DNA of 40,086 nt from Nostoc punctiforme NIES-2108 (GTDB lineage: Bacteria > Cyanobacteriota > Cyanobacteriia > Cyanobacteriales > Nostocaceae), in contig LXQE01000168.1 in assembly GCA_003326195.1 (NCBI GenBank), positions 30,237 through 70,322 of the forward strand, in the 5' to 3' direction. This document shows, piece after piece, positions 22,501 through 29,797 of this stretch (position 1 is its first letter; every line of letters starts with the position of its first letter). The notes under the pieces are model-generated. The model was given only the letters and a program-made list of their open reading frames with translations. It had not been told where the DNA came from and searched no databases. Made by a program: the position numbers and the translations under genes.

Positions 22501-25500
22501 GTACCAACCTACCAGTGAGTTCAGCAGAGAGGGCAAACTTTTGATATGCACCAGCAAAAGTCTGCACAGCAGGTCTGGGTCGGTCTGTGGGTAGGGACAA
22601 CAAGGCTGGTGCATTTGCCAGTTGTTGTTGCCAGTAAGTTAGTTGGTTTTGCAGTACATTTCCTTGCAACCACTCTCTTTGCCAGATAGCAAAATCTGTA
22701 TACTGAATCGGCAGCGGTGCTAAAGGTGATGGTTGAGCTTGAGCATAAGCATCGTACAGCGCTGCTAGTTCTTGAACAAACACACCCATTGACCAGCCAT
22801 CACTGACAACATGATGCATACAAACTAACAATATGTGTTCTGTCTCTGATAGCACTAGCAATGTTGTCCTGATTAATGCTCCGTTTGCCAGGTCAAAAGG
22901 CTCAATAACTAGTTGTCGCGCTAATTCTTGGCTAGTAATTTCTCGATCGGTTGTAGATAAATACTTTAAGTCAATAACTGAAACTGTCCAATTCGTTTGT
23001 GTTTGAATAATTTGAGAAGGTTTTCCATCAACTGTAATAAAGTTGGTGCGTAAGGCTTCGTGGCGATGAATAATCTCTAGTAAGCTTTGTTCTAGGGCTG
23101 GCTGATTCAAATTTCCCACTAGACGCAAAGCCATAGGAATGTTGTAAAAGGCGCTATTCGGCTCGAACTGATCTAAAAACCACAGACGCTGTTGAGCATA
23201 AGACAGTGGTAATTCTGCATCCCTCACCTTTGGTAAGATAGGTCGTTCAGAGAGTTCTAAGTCCTGTTGCTGTAACTGCCTAATTGATTGTGCTAATTCC
23301 GCTACTGTCGCTCTTGCAAATAACTCACGTAATGCTAGTTCCACTTTAAAAACGTTGCGGATGCGTGAAACTAATTGTGTTGCTAGTAGCGAGTGTCCGC
23401 CAAGTTCAAAGAAGTTGTCATGAATGCCTAAAAGCTCTACTTTCAGCACTTGTGTCCAAAGGAGTGCCAGCATTTCTTCCATTGGATTACGAGGTGCAAC
23501 AAATTTATCTTGTTGTTCGCTGTGTAAATCCGGTATGGGTAAGGCACGGCGGTCTACTTTGCCGTTGGGAGTAAGCGGCAGTGATTCCAAGATAACTATT
23601 GCATTTGGCACCATGTAATCTGGGAGTTTTGCTTTGAGGAATTGCCGTAGTTCGCTGATTGTGGGTTTACAATCTTGATGTGCTACCACATAGGCGACTA
23701 AACGTTTATCACCAGGGGTATCTTCCCGGACAATGACACAAGATACTTGCACATCACTATGTTGCCTCAGGACTACTTCGATTTCGCTCAACTCGATGCG
23801 GAAACCACGTATTTTTACTTGATTGTCAATGCGCCCTAAGTATTCAATATTGCCATCTGCTAAATAGCGTGCCAAATCCCCTGTTTTATATAATTTGGAA
23901 TTATCAAACGGATTGGGGATAAATTTCTCTTTTGTCAATTCAGGGCGGTTGAAGTAGCCCTGTGCTAATCCTGCTCCACCAAGGTACAGTTCTCCTGGTA
24001 CACTTACTGGTACAGGCTGTAAGTTTTGGTCAAGGATGTAGATTTGCGTATTAGCGATCGCCCGACCAATAGGAATAGTTGTGGCTGTCGTTGCTAAGTC
24101 TTCTACCAAATACCAAGAAGAAAATGTGGTATTTTCTGTTGGCCCATAGACATGGAGCAAGTGTTGAGGAGCGCCTTTATCTAGTACTTCCAGCACCCAT
24201 TTGGGATCAACCGCTTCACCACCAAATAGTAGATATCGTAGAGAACTAAATGCTTGCGGGACAACACTGGCTAACTGATTGAATAAAGCTGTAGTTAGAA
24301 ATAAGACACTGATTTGATGCTTGCGGATATTGACAGCAAATTCTTCCGGGATCAGCAATACGGATTTAGCGATAATAACTAGCTTGGCTCCGGAAAGCAA
24401 TGCTCCCCAAATCTCAAAGGTGGCTGCATCAAAAGCAATATTTGCCGCTTGAGCAACGCATTCATCAGCTGTTAACTGTATATAGTTGGTGTTTAACACC
24501 AGGCGATTGACGGCCTGATGATTGACAGCGACTCCCTTGGGTGTGCCTGTAGAACCGGAGGTGTAAATCACATAAGAGAGGTTTTCTGCACTGACTGTGC
24601 CATTGAGATTACCCTGATTTACTTGGCTAATGCTTTGCCAGTCTGTGTCTAAGCAAACGACACAAGCTTGATGTTGAGGAAGAGATTCTACTAATTTCTC
24701 TTGAGTCAACAGCACTTTTACTTGAGTGTCTTTGAGCATGAAGCTTAAGCGTTCAGCAGGATACTCAGGGTCAAGTGGTACATAAGCCCCACCCGCCTTG
24801 AGAATCCCCAATAGTCCCACCACCATTTCTAAGGAACGTTCTACACACAAACCCACCAGCACATTTTCACCCACGCCCAAAGATTGCAAGTAATGGGCTA
24901 ATTGGTTAGCGCGACAATTCAACTGCTGGTAAGTCAGTTGTTGATTTTCAAACACAACTGCTATAGCATCGGGGGTGCTATCTACTTGCTCCTCAAATAA
25001 CTGATGGATACATTTATCTTGGAGATAATCTACCCCTGTATCATTCCACTCAACTAATAACTGCTGTTGTTCAATTTCTGTCAACAGAGGTAATTGCCAA
25101 ATCTGCTCTTGAGGATTAGCTACAATGCCTTCAAGCAATGTAACAAAATGCCCTGCCATACGCGTGATTGTACTAGCCTCAAACAAGTCAGTATTATATT
25201 GCCAGCAGAGTTGCAATACTCCCTGAGCTTCCATCACCATTAAATTCAGATCAAAGTCTGCACCGCGTTGATGTCCCAGCAAGTATGGCTTCATTTCAAG
25301 CACTTGTTTTCCACTGTGCAATAAATTCTCTGTTTGTTCGCACCAACGTTGTCTTTGCCAAGTGAAACTAACTTGACATAAAGGAGAACGACTGGGATCT
25401 CGTTCTGGCTGGAGTTGTTCTGCTAAGAGAGAAAAAGGGTAATCTTGATGTTTTTGGGCATCTTTAACTGTGTTGTTGACTTGAGCCAGAAATCCTGTAA

Positions 25501-26446
25501 ATGTAGTGTTTTCCTGTACAGAAGTTCGTAAAACCATCAGGTTAACAAAGTAACCGACAATCTCTTTAAAATCTCCACCCCATCTACCTCTCATCGGGCT
25601 GCCTATGAGGATGTCTGTTTGATTCGTGTAGCGATAAAGTAGCACGTAAAATGCTGCTAGCAAAACCTGATAAAGGCTTGTTCCAGAAGCTAAAGCTAGA
25701 TATTTGAGTTTTTGAATTAACTGTTCGTCTAGTTTTAAACTATGTCCTGTTCCTTGATAAGTCTGTACTGGGGGATGGGGTTTGTCTGCAAACAGATTTA
25801 AAATTGGTAATTCGCCAGCTAATTGTTTTTGCCAATATTGCCACAGTTTTTCTCCTCTAGAACCAGATAGCATTTCTGACTGCCAGCGAACAAAGTCTAG
25901 ATAAGATTTATTTTCAGTCAAAGAATCTGGAGCGGTTTGGATCTCCTCTTGACTAACTTGCTCAATTTCCTTAGCATACAAAGTTTGAAATTCACTCAGC
26001 AGTAAATCAAAAGACCACATATCACCTGCAATGTGGTGCATTGTTAGCAAAAGAATGTGTTCTTTTGTTGAGCGAGTAAATAAATTAATTCTCAAAACAG
26101 CATCTTTTTCTAACTTAAAAGGGCTGTCAGTTATAGCAAATATTTTCTCTTTTAAGTAATCTTCACTCCAATTGCTGGCATTTATTACCTCAACATTACA
26201 TTTATATTGTTGATTAACTTGCTGAACGGGTTTGCCTTCAAAACTGGTATATGTAGTTCTGAAGATAGGATGGCGTTCAATAATTTTTTCCCATACACGA
26301 TTGACAGCAACAATATTTAAATAAGAATTGATTTTTACAGTAATAAATATATTATAAGCAACGCTCTCTGGAGCAATTTGGTAGATAAACCACATTGCTT
26401 CTTGGCCAGAAGAGAGTGGGGAACTTGCTTCTATAATTCTATCCAT
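13541..26446 (-). CDS. nosA: Four-module NRPS with starter C domain, nosA-like
   Basis: Initiating peptide synthetase, 4301 aa, four C-A-T modules. The first C domain (1 to about 430) is divergent, with HHIAGDM at 137-143, fitting a starter C that acylates the first residue. Codes from core A motifs plus the A10 Lys: A1 (D673) DAFFLGVTFK, Ile; A2 (D1733) DVWHISLIDK, Ser; A3 (D2792) DVQFIAHLAK, Pro family, possibly 4-methylproline; A4 (D3876) DAWFLGNVVK, Leu. Carrier serines: 1019, 2078, 3165 and 4219, all in LGGHSLL. The last T differs from the others (LLLVRINQQL after the Ser) and is followed by a roughly 60-residue polar tail ending KGKKL, typical of hand-over to a PKS. No E, methylation or thioesterase domain is present. 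ATG with AAGGAG 5 nt upstream; the stop overlaps nosB. Two in-frame repeat insertions lie in module 3. The nos symbol is inferred from Ile-Ser-(Me)Pro-Leu followed by a PKS. Confidence 0.93.
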   Translation of the reverse strand: MDRIIEASSPLSSGQEAMWFIYQIAPESVAYNIFITVKINSYLNIVAVNRVWEKIIERHPIFRTTYTSFEGKPVQQVNQQYKCNVEVINASNWSEDYLKEKIFAITDSPFKLEKDAVLRINLFTRSTKEHILLLTMHHIAGDMWSFDLLLSEFQTLYAKEIEQVSQEEIQTAPDSLTENKSYLDFVRWQSEMLSGSRGEKLWQYWQKQLAGELPILNLFADKPHPPVQTYQGTGHSLKLDEQLIQKLKYLALASGTSLYQVLLAAFYVLLYRYTNQTDILIGSPMRGRWGGDFKEIVGYFVNLMVLRTSVQENTTFTGFLAQVNNTVKDAQKHQDYPFSLLAEQLQPERDPSRSPLCQVSFTWQRQRWCEQTENLLHSGKQVLEMKPYLLGHQRGADFDLNLMVMEAQGVLQLCWQYNTDLFEASTITRMAGHFVTLLEGIVANPQEQIWQLPLLTEIEQQQLLVEWNDTGVDYLQDKCIHQLFEEQVDSTPDAIAVVFENQQLTYQQLNCRANQLAHYLQSLGVGENVLVGLCVERSLEMVVGLLGILKAGGAYVPLDPEYPAERLSFMLKDTQVKVLLTQEKLVESLPQHQACVVCLDTDWQSISQVNQGNLNGTVSAENLSYVIYTSGSTGTPKGVAVNHQAVNRLVLNTNYIQLTADECVAQAANIAFDAATFEIWGALLSGAKLVIIAKSVLLIPEEFAVNIRKHQISVLFLTTALFNQLASVVPQAFSSLRYLLFGGEAVDPKWVLEVLDKGAPQHLLHVYGPTENTTFSSWYLVEDLATTATTIPIGRAIANTQIYILDQNLQPVPVSVPGELYLGGAGLAQGYFNRPELTKEKFIPNPFDNSKLYKTGDLARYLADGNIEYLGRIDNQVKIRGFRIELSEIEVVLRQHSDVQVSCVIVREDTPGDKRLVAYVVAHQDCKPTISELRQFLKAKLPDYMVPNAIVILESLPLTPNGKVDRRALPIPDLHSEQQDKFVAPRNPMEEMLALLWTQVLKVELLGIHDNFFELGGHSLLATQLVSRIRNVFKVELALRELFARATVAELAQSIRQLQQQDLELSERPILPKVRDAELPLSYAQQRLWFLDQFEPNSAFYNIPMALRLVGNLNQPALEQSLLEIIHRHEALRTNFITVDGKPSQIIQTQTNWTVSVIDLKYLSTTDREITSQELARQLVIEPFDLANGALIRTTLLVLSETEHILLVCMHHVVSDGWSMGVFVQELAALYDAYAQAQPSPLAPLPIQYTDFAIWQREWLQGNVLQNQLTYWQQQLANAPALLSLPTDRPRPAVQTFAGAYQKFALSAELTGRLVQLSQKQGVTLFMTLLAAFDTLLYRYTGVADILVGSPIANRDRSEIEGLIGFFVNTLVMRTDLSGNPSFSELLTRVREIAMEAYSHQHLPFEMLVEALQPERDLSHTPLFQVMFTLQNAPVSTVELNQLSVSSTLIEGTTAKFDLTLSMENTATGLVGVWEYSTDLFDASTIERMTGHFVTLLESIIANPQQSISQLPLLTEVEQQQLLVEWNNTQVDYPQDKFIHQLFEEQVARTPNAVAVVFENQQLTYQQLNCRANELAHYLQSLGVGADVLVGICVERSLLMVVGLLGILKAGGAYVPLDPDYPSDRLSFMLEDAQVRVLLTQQQLKEKLPQHQGQVVYLDTDWQFISQSSQENPITTVQDGNLAYVIYTSGSTGKPKGAMNTHLGICNRLLWMQQAYQLTALDCILQKTPFSFDVSVWEFLWPLITGAHLVVAKPGGHKDSAYLVNLILEQQVTHVHFVPSMLQVFLEEPSLENCRSLKRVICSGEALPVELQERFFARLECELHNLYGPTEAAIDVTYWQCFPDGNFRTVPIGRAIANTQIYILDEHLQLVPVGVAGELHIGGAGLARGYLNRPELTKEKFISNPFDNSKLYKTGDLARYLPDGTIEYIGRIDNQVKIRGFRIELGEIEVLLNQYEEVQASCVIAREGTTGDKHLVAYIVPDQHSKPTTNELRQFLKAKLPDYMVPSAFVTLESMPLTSNGKVDRRALPAPDLYSEIKDKYVAPRTPIEEILAQIWAQVLQLPQVGIHDNFFELGGHSLLATQLVSRIRNIFKVELPLRELFAAATLAELAQEIEQLQQQDLQLSAPTILPRAENAQLALSYAQQRLWFLDQFEPNSPFYNMSIALRLAGTVEVAALEQSFQEIIHRHEALRTNFITLDGQATQIIQTETNWTVSVVDLKHLSTTEQEIASQQLVQQQAIQPFELATQALVRATLVVLSETEHILLMCIHHIVSDGWSIGLFLQELAALYNAYSQGKNSPLAALPIQYADFALWQRQWLQGEVLQSQLSYWQQKLASAPTLLSLPTDRPRPAVQTYQGTHQEFALSEELTGKLAKLSQEQGVTLFMTLLAAFDTLLYRYTGTEDILVGSPIANRDRSEIEGLIGFFVNTLVMRSNLAGNPSFSQLLTRVREMAMEAYSHQHLPFEMLVEALQPERDLSHSPLFQVMFVLQNAPTSGLELTGLTVSSLPIKGTTSRFDLTLIIQNTPTGLLGVWEYNTDLFDASTIERMTGHFVTLLEGIIANPEERISQLPLLTQSEQQKLLVEWNDTQVDYPQDLCIYQLFEEQVDSTPDAIAVVYENQQLTYYELNYRANQLAHYLRSLGVGSDALVGLCVERSLEMVIGLLGILKAGAAYVPLDPEYPPERLSFILEDAQVSVLLTQQSILDRLPQHQAQLVCLDTDAQLISQCSQNNLISGVQADKLAYIIYTSGSTGQPKGIAMNQLALSNLILWHRENLKISRGAKTLQFASISFDVSFQEIFTTWCSGGTLFLITEELRRDTSALLGFLQQKAVERLFVPFVGLQQLAEVAIGSELANSHLREIITAGEQLQITPAISQWLSKLTDCTLHNHYGPSESHLATSFTLTNSVETLPLLPPIGRPIANAQIYILDRFLQPVPVGVAGELYIAGVLLSQGYFNRPELTLEKFIPNPFKRSRGAGEQGSRGETFNCDRLYKTGDLARYLSDSNIEYLGRIDNQVKIRGFRIELGEIEAVLSQLDVQASCAIAREDIPGNKRLVAYIVPQEEQTCTERSRSTLTVSFVRSFLKEKLPEYMVPSAIVILEALPLTPNGKLDRRALPAPDLHSQLLDKYVAPRNPIEEILSLIWAQVLKVEQVGIHDNFFELGGHSLLATQLISRVRTSLKVELPLRSLFAAPTVAELSQNIQRLQQQDLELIASPILPRTENAELPLSFAQTRLWFLDKLNPNSAFYNFPIALRLVGTLNRTALEQSLQEIIHRHEALRTNFVIVDGKPSQIIQTQINCPLSVVDFKHLSTTEQETASQQLAQHPFDLANEALVRATLVVLSQTEHALLVCMHHIVSDGWSMGVFVQELAALYNAYSQGEPSPLTPLPIQYADFAIWQRNWLQGNVLQSQLSYWQHQLANAPALLSLPTDRPRPSMQTFAGAYQQFALSKELTDKLTQLSQQQGVTLFMTLLAAFDTLLYRYTGTEDILVGSPIANRDRSEIEGLIGFFLNTLVMRTNLAGNPSFSELLGRVREMAMDAYAHQNLPFEMLVEALQPERDLSHTPLFQVMFVLQNAPISQQLELTGLTVSPLVVKSTTTKFDLTLGMENTATGLVGIWEYNTDLFDASTIERMTGHFLILLEGIIANPEERISQLPLLTEVEQHQLLVEWTDTQVDYPLDKCIHQLFEEQVQRTPDAVAVVFEDQQLTYQQLNSRANQLAHYLKSLGVRADVLVGICVERSIEMVVGLLGILKAGGAYLPLDPEYPTERLHFMLKDAQVSVLLTQQRLVDRLPEHQAKLICLDTDWQLISECSQDNAIADVQATNLAYVIYTSGSTGQPKGVLIAHQGLLNLVFWHQSAFKITTLDKATQLAGTAFDAAVWELWPYLTAGASIYLVKSEFLSSLVKLRDWLISKKITISFLPTPLAQELLSLEWPTESLAMRSILTGGDKLHQYPSDLVPFQLVNNYGPTENTVVTTSGLVVAKEQDQISPSIGRAIANTQVYILDSNLQLVPVGIPGELHIAGVGLAKGYLNRPELTTEKFIPNPFDEGVSKLYKTGDLARYLPDGNIEYLGRIDNQVKIRGFRIELAEIEALLGQHDDVQICCVIAREETSGNKRLVAYVVPHLQMTPTTDELRQFLDDKLPGYMVPSVFVMLESLPLTPNGKVDRRALPAPDLQQKLSNYVMPNTEVERIIAGIWQNTLEVEKVGIYNNFFELGGHSLLLVRINQQLQEKFGLEVSIVDMFNYPTIHRLSQYLSTKINKEDTLKQNNSRPQSPSESKAFRNQQLQLRQQYLSQRKGKKL
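17228..17255. repeat. Short interspersed repeat inserted in nosA module 3
   Basis: Contains ACTTCGACTCCGCTCAGTAC, which I recognise as a common Nostoc-type interspersed repeat. In frame it encodes TCTERSRST (residues about 3064-3074), absent from the other A domains at this place. Confidence 0.6.
17496..17533. repeat. CTCCCCTG tandem repeat inserted in nosA A3
   Basis: About four degenerate copies of CTCCCCTG. In frame they encode a Gly/Arg/Glu-rich insert (GAGEQGSRGE) just before the conserved LYKTGD motif, making this loop longer than in the sister A domains. Confidence 0.7.
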
Positions 26447-26943
26447 TAAAACTCCTTAAAATCCTGACAACTTAGTTATAAAAATACAAATAATCCACAA
26501 ATATAGTCTTTGCTACTAAAAAACCTTTGTTTAGATGAACTTACTCTTTTTGTTACTGTTACATTGGAAGTATTAGAGCTGTTTTTCTTGGCTAATATCT
26601 AGCTTTTGTACCAAGATATATTTCCCTCTTATGATAGTGAAAATAGCTAGATATAATTATCCTCAAATTGAGTTAATATTAACTAACGAATAGCCATCAA
26701 AATTATTTATTAAAAACTTAATTTTTTTTTGAATTTTAAATATCTTGGCTATCAGTAAAATTTTATGGACTAAATTCATTTTTTCAGTCTGATTTTTTGC
26801 TCCTCTGTAATCAGTAAATTTTTAATTTATTTGAGGATAACTTGAAAAAATTTGGTTTTGTTACGTTCTTTATGAATAGCTTTAATAGACTTGTCGCTTA
26901 ATAAGGTAAAGTGAAGTATTATCGACTGGAATGAAATAGGAAA
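26447..26943. promoter_or_regulatory. AT-rich upstream region of the nos operon
   Basis: No gene is visible. It is the likely location of the nosA promoter and leader, but I could not place convincing -35/-10 boxes. A perfect 14-bp palindrome, AGTTAATATTAACT, lies at 26671-26684, about 225 bp upstream of nosA, and could be an operator. That role is speculative. Confidence 0.35.
26452..26457 (-). promoter_or_regulatory. Ribosome binding site of nosA (AAGGAG)
   Basis: AAGGAG is 5 nt upstream of the ATG at 26446 on the minus strand. This is a strong site and fixes the start of the first nos gene. Confidence 0.8.
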
Positions 26944-27282
26944 GTGCTAGACAATAATCGGGTACTAAAAGTAGACCGCTTACTGAGGGCATTTACTGGG
27001 CTAAACCACAAGGCATTTGATGAACTTTTACAAACGTTTGAAATTGTACTCAATCAGGAGGTGTAGCTTGCCGCCGTAGGCATCGCCTCATCTAGAAAAA
27101 AGCTACGGAAACGTTCCTTGCGAGGAGCCAAAAAGGCGAGATTGCGACGAGTAGAAGACAAGCTATTTTTCATATTGTTCTATTTCAAGTGTTATCCTAT
27201 TTTTGATGTCGCAGGGGTGTTGTTTGACCTACACCGCAGTCGGGCACATCGTTGGATGCTAAAACTACAATCTTGTTATTAA
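26944..27282 (+). pseudogene. Truncated IS5-type transposase remnant
   Basis: Starting at GTG 26944 (AGGA just upstream), the frame reads VLDNNRVLKVDRLLRAFTGL, resembling the N-terminal helix-turn-helix of IS5-group DDE transposases. An in-frame TAG (27064-27066) lies in a short inserted repeat. The same frame then continues with RKRSLRGAKKARLRR and LFFILFYFKCYP, typical of the next part of this family, and ends at TAA 27280-27282. Only about 112 codons remain, without the catalytic DDE part, so it is not functional. Confidence 0.7.
27064..27090. repeat. Short interspersed repeat that interrupts the transposase remnant
   Basis: GTGTAGCTTGCCGCCGTAGG and the following CATCGCC resemble the interspersed-repeat family seen at 5826-5871 and 36421-36495. 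Its second codon supplies the in-frame TAG. Confidence 0.5.
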
Positions 27283-27370
27283 TTTGTAAGCAACATCATA
27301 ATTTATTTTTAATCATCCAGTAGATATATTCAGATAGATAATCCCAGTTTTTTAAATAAGATGCAAGACC

Positions 27371-27440
27371 AGTTAAGACATTTAAGAAGATATTTAAGAA
27401 AACAGTTAAGAAAGTTAGGAAATTTAGGAAAGTTAAGAAC
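27371..27440. repeat. Degenerate TTAAGAAAG-type repeats
   Basis: Irregularly repeated units with the core TTAAGA or TTAGGAAA, seven or more in about 70 bp. It reads as a Leu/Arg-rich 27-codon frame only because of the repeat period; I do not regard it as a gene. Confidence 0.5.
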
Positions 27441-27472
27441 ATAGATATTTTAAAGTATACGCCTTATGTAAA

Positions 27473-27634
27473 TTAAGCCACAGGATGTTGTTCAAAAGTA
27501 AGGACATCAATGCCTAAACGCTTCATTTTTCGACTGGTACACCACCCATAATCAACACAGCCTTTTTGCTGATACCAATCATCTACTAGCACAAAAATTG
27601 TGGTCGACAGGGTTGAGCCGTCTACCATATTCAT
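27473..27634 (-). pseudogene. N-terminal transposase fragment (IS4-like)
   Basis: A 53-codon frame from ATG 27634, with AAGG 8 nt upstream, ends in TAA at 27473. The N-terminus reads MNMVDGSTLSTTIFVLVDDW followed by YQQKG, resembling the start of a common cyanobacterial IS4-type transposase. The rest (RKMKRLGIDVLTFEQH) is not clearly continuous with it, and all catalytic regions are missing. Probably a deleted remnant. The family assignment is tentative. Confidence 0.45.
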
Positions 27635-27963
27635 TGGGAGACCTTAAGCTTTGGTGTGCTTAGTTTGCCTGGTAATAGGGATGTGGTCGATAGATTCCAT
27701 TTTAAAAACACTTAATGGATTAAAAAGTGTAATAGTTGCTAAAGCAAAACGTCAAAAAGTAAATTTCAAGACCAGTTATAAATTTAAGTAAGTTCAAGCT
27801 TTTTATTATTAGGTAATAATCGCATTTTCTTGATTTATAATGGTTGGTCGTTATTTTAGGAATTTTTTAGTTCAAAACACAACTTACTTATTTTTTTATT
27901 AACTGGCTTAACTAATACTGCTCGCTTAAGCTCTTTGGGCATTATAGACAAGAATATATCAAG
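27635..27963. other. Gene-free AT-rich spacer
   Basis: No coding potential or recognisable regulatory element. It separates the IS4-like fragment from the MITE-like element. Confidence 0.4.
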
Positions 27964-27973
27964 GGTTTGAGCC

Positions 27974-28162
27974 GAATGGCACTAAGAAAAGCTGAAATCT
28001 GGTCAGGGCAGGGTGTAGGGGGTAGGGTGTAGGGTGTAGGGTGTAGTTTTAAGACAATTAAATTTTAGTTGCGTCAAGGAGTTCACCATCTTCTTAATTC
28101 CCCACACCCCACACCCTTTCATCCAGCTATATCATGGCTTTGCGCTTAACTTAGTACCATTC
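27974..28162. mobile_element. MITE-like element, 189 bp
   Basis: The left end reads GAATGGCACTAAGAAAAGC. The reverse complement of the right end reads GAATGGTACTAAGTTAAGC, so the termini are inverted repeats. Both ends are flanked by the identical 10-mer GGTTTGAGCC (27964-27973 and 28163-28172), a target-site duplication. The interior has no ORF but has GGGTGTA tandem repeats and, further on, an inverted CCCACACCCCACACCC block, so the transcript could fold into a long hairpin. It looks like a non-autonomous element moved by a transposase elsewhere. Confidence 0.8.
28018..28046. repeat. GGGTGTA heptamer tandem repeats
   Basis: Four to five copies of GGGTGTA (one as GGGGGTA) inside the MITE-like element, matched by an inverse block near 28102-28119. 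Confidence 0.75.
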
Positions 28163-28172
28163 GGTTTGAGCC

Positions 28173-28593
28173 TACTTTTTTTAACCGAGCAGTATTTCTG
28201 TCTTAACTATCTCAATAATTTACTTAAATGTCTTAACTTTCCTTGATTTTTATTTTTAGCTAAGAGAAGATAAGTCTGCAAATAATATAGTGATTAAGTT
28301 TGGCACTATCTCTTGAGCGATCGCTCTTTAATTATCTAAAGTTTATAATTTTCTTCCAAAAATTTGCTTTTTTCATAGAATAATTAAGATTGAAATATAG
28401 CATAAAATTTAAGAATAAACTATTCCCTGAGAGTAATGAAATAGGGAAACCGCTATCAGATAATGTGAGGAAAGTTAAGCCAGAGTAAAAACAATGGTAA
28501 TCATAGTTAAATTATATTAAAATATTGTTTCGTTTAAATATAGCATCGATTACAAAAGTACAAGTATCCCTATTGATGGGAATTGACTGGACT
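28173..28593. other. Gene-free region upstream of the AAA-like genes
   Basis: AT-rich, with one palindromic HIP1 site (GAGCGATCGCTC near 28315-28326). It probably holds the promoter of the downstream NTPase gene, but I could not place it. An upstream TTG at 28525 extends that frame by 23 residues without family resemblance. Confidence 0.4.
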
Positions 28594-29754
28594 ATGAGAT
28601 ATCAGGTTGGTGGTAGCCTGAAGTATGATGACTCTACATATATTGTCCGTCAAGCAGACGAACAACTTTATACTGGATTAAAAACAGGAGATTTTTGTTA
28701 CGTCTTCGACTCCCACCAAACAGGTAAATCATCTCTACTACACCGGACTATTCATCGCTTAGAAAAAGAAAATCATGTATGTGTTTATCTGAGTTTAGCT
28801 CTATTAGGTACTAATCAAATTATACCTATACAATGGTATAAAGGCATTATTTTTAGCCTGTTTCACAAGTTAAATCTGACAAAACGGGTCAACTTTGAGA
28901 GTTGGTGGGAGCAACAATCAGAGCTTGAGCCAGTACAACGACTGTATCAATTTATTGAACAGGTGTTCCTGAAAGAAATTAAAAATAATCGCATTTTCAT
29001 CTTTATCGATAATATTAGTAGTTTACTAAGTTTGAATTTCCCGGTCGACGATTTTTTTATCTGGATTCGTTATTGTTATGAGCAGCAAGCACACAACCCA
29101 AGTTTTCAATGCTTGGGTTTTGCTTTGTTTGGTGTAGCCAGCCCATCTAACCTAATTGCTGATCGACATCGAACTCCCTTTAACATTGGTCAAGCGATTA
29201 AGTTATGTGACTTTCAATTACATGAAGCTATGCCCCTGCTCGAAGGCTTAGAAGAAGTATTCAGCCAGCCACAAGTAATATTGCAGCATATTATTCATTG
29301 GACAAGAGGACAACCGTTTCTCACCCAAAAGCTTTGTCAGTTAGTTGTGCAAGTTGTCTTAGAAAGTTATAAGGAAACAATTACCATACCGAAGGGTGCT
29401 GAAGGATATTGGGTAGAACAATTGGTGCGATCGCGGATTATTCAACATTGGGAATTCCAAGATGAACCTGAACATCTCCGTACCATAAGAAATCGCTTAC
29501 TTTTTGATGAACACAAAGCAGGAAAGCTATTAAATATTTACCAACGCGTGTTACAAGTAGAGGAACTAAGGAATAGGAACGCGATAGATAACTTGATACC
29601 AGCCGATAATAGTGAAGAACAGACAGAGCTGTTGCTATCTGGTTTGGTGGAAAATTATAACGGCTATCTGAGAGTTAAAAATTCGATTTATCGGAATGTT
29701 TTCACTCCTCAATGGGTATCAAGGCAGTTGGAAAATCTTCCCTTTTCTTGGTAG
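28594..29754 (+). CDS. AAA-like P-loop NTPase (AAA_35 family)
   Basis: 386 aa counted from MRYQVGGSL, the usual start of this cyanobacterial AAA-like family (Pfam AAA_35). The P-loop is DSHQTGKSSLL, about residues 39-49 from this ATG. A Walker-B-like strand reads IFIFIDNISSLLSLNFP, with Asn where many relatives have the catalytic Glu. FNIGQAIKLCDFQ and HWTRGQPFLTQKLCQL match the conserved C-terminal half. In the family these cytosolic NTPases are often fused to WD40 or other effector domains; none is fused here. The partner and substrate are unknown. The HTH-containing paralogue and a truncated copy lie downstream on the same strand, so the three may come from local duplication. The start is less certain than the family. 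Confidence 0.8.
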   Translation: MRYQVGGSLKYDDSTYIVRQADEQLYTGLKTGDFCYVFDSHQTGKSSLLHRTIHRLEKENHVCVYLSLALLGTNQIIPIQWYKGIIFSLFHKLNLTKRVNFESWWEQQSELEPVQRLYQFIEQVFLKEIKNNRIFIFIDNISSLLSLNFPVDDFFIWIRYCYEQQAHNPSFQCLGFALFGVASPSNLIADRHRTPFNIGQAIKLCDFQLHEAMPLLEGLEEVFSQPQVILQHIIHWTRGQPFLTQKLCQLVVQVVLESYKETITIPKGAEGYWVEQLVRSRIIQHWEFQDEPEHLRTIRNRLLFDEHKAGKLLNIYQRVLQVEELRNRNAIDNLIPADNSEEQTELLLSGLVENYNGYLRVKNSIYRNVFTPQWVSRQLENLPFSW

Positions 29755-29797
29755 AAGCTAGTACTCAGAATACATTTGTTAGGCAAGCTCTGCATTG

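Noticed and set aside
27363..27443. 27-codon Leu/Arg-rich frame
   Set aside because: It arises from the TTAAGAAAG-type repeats and has no ribosome binding site.
26447..28593. Intact regulator or transporter gene upstream of nosA
   Set aside because: Only transposase fragments and repeats are present; no frame of meaningful length remains.
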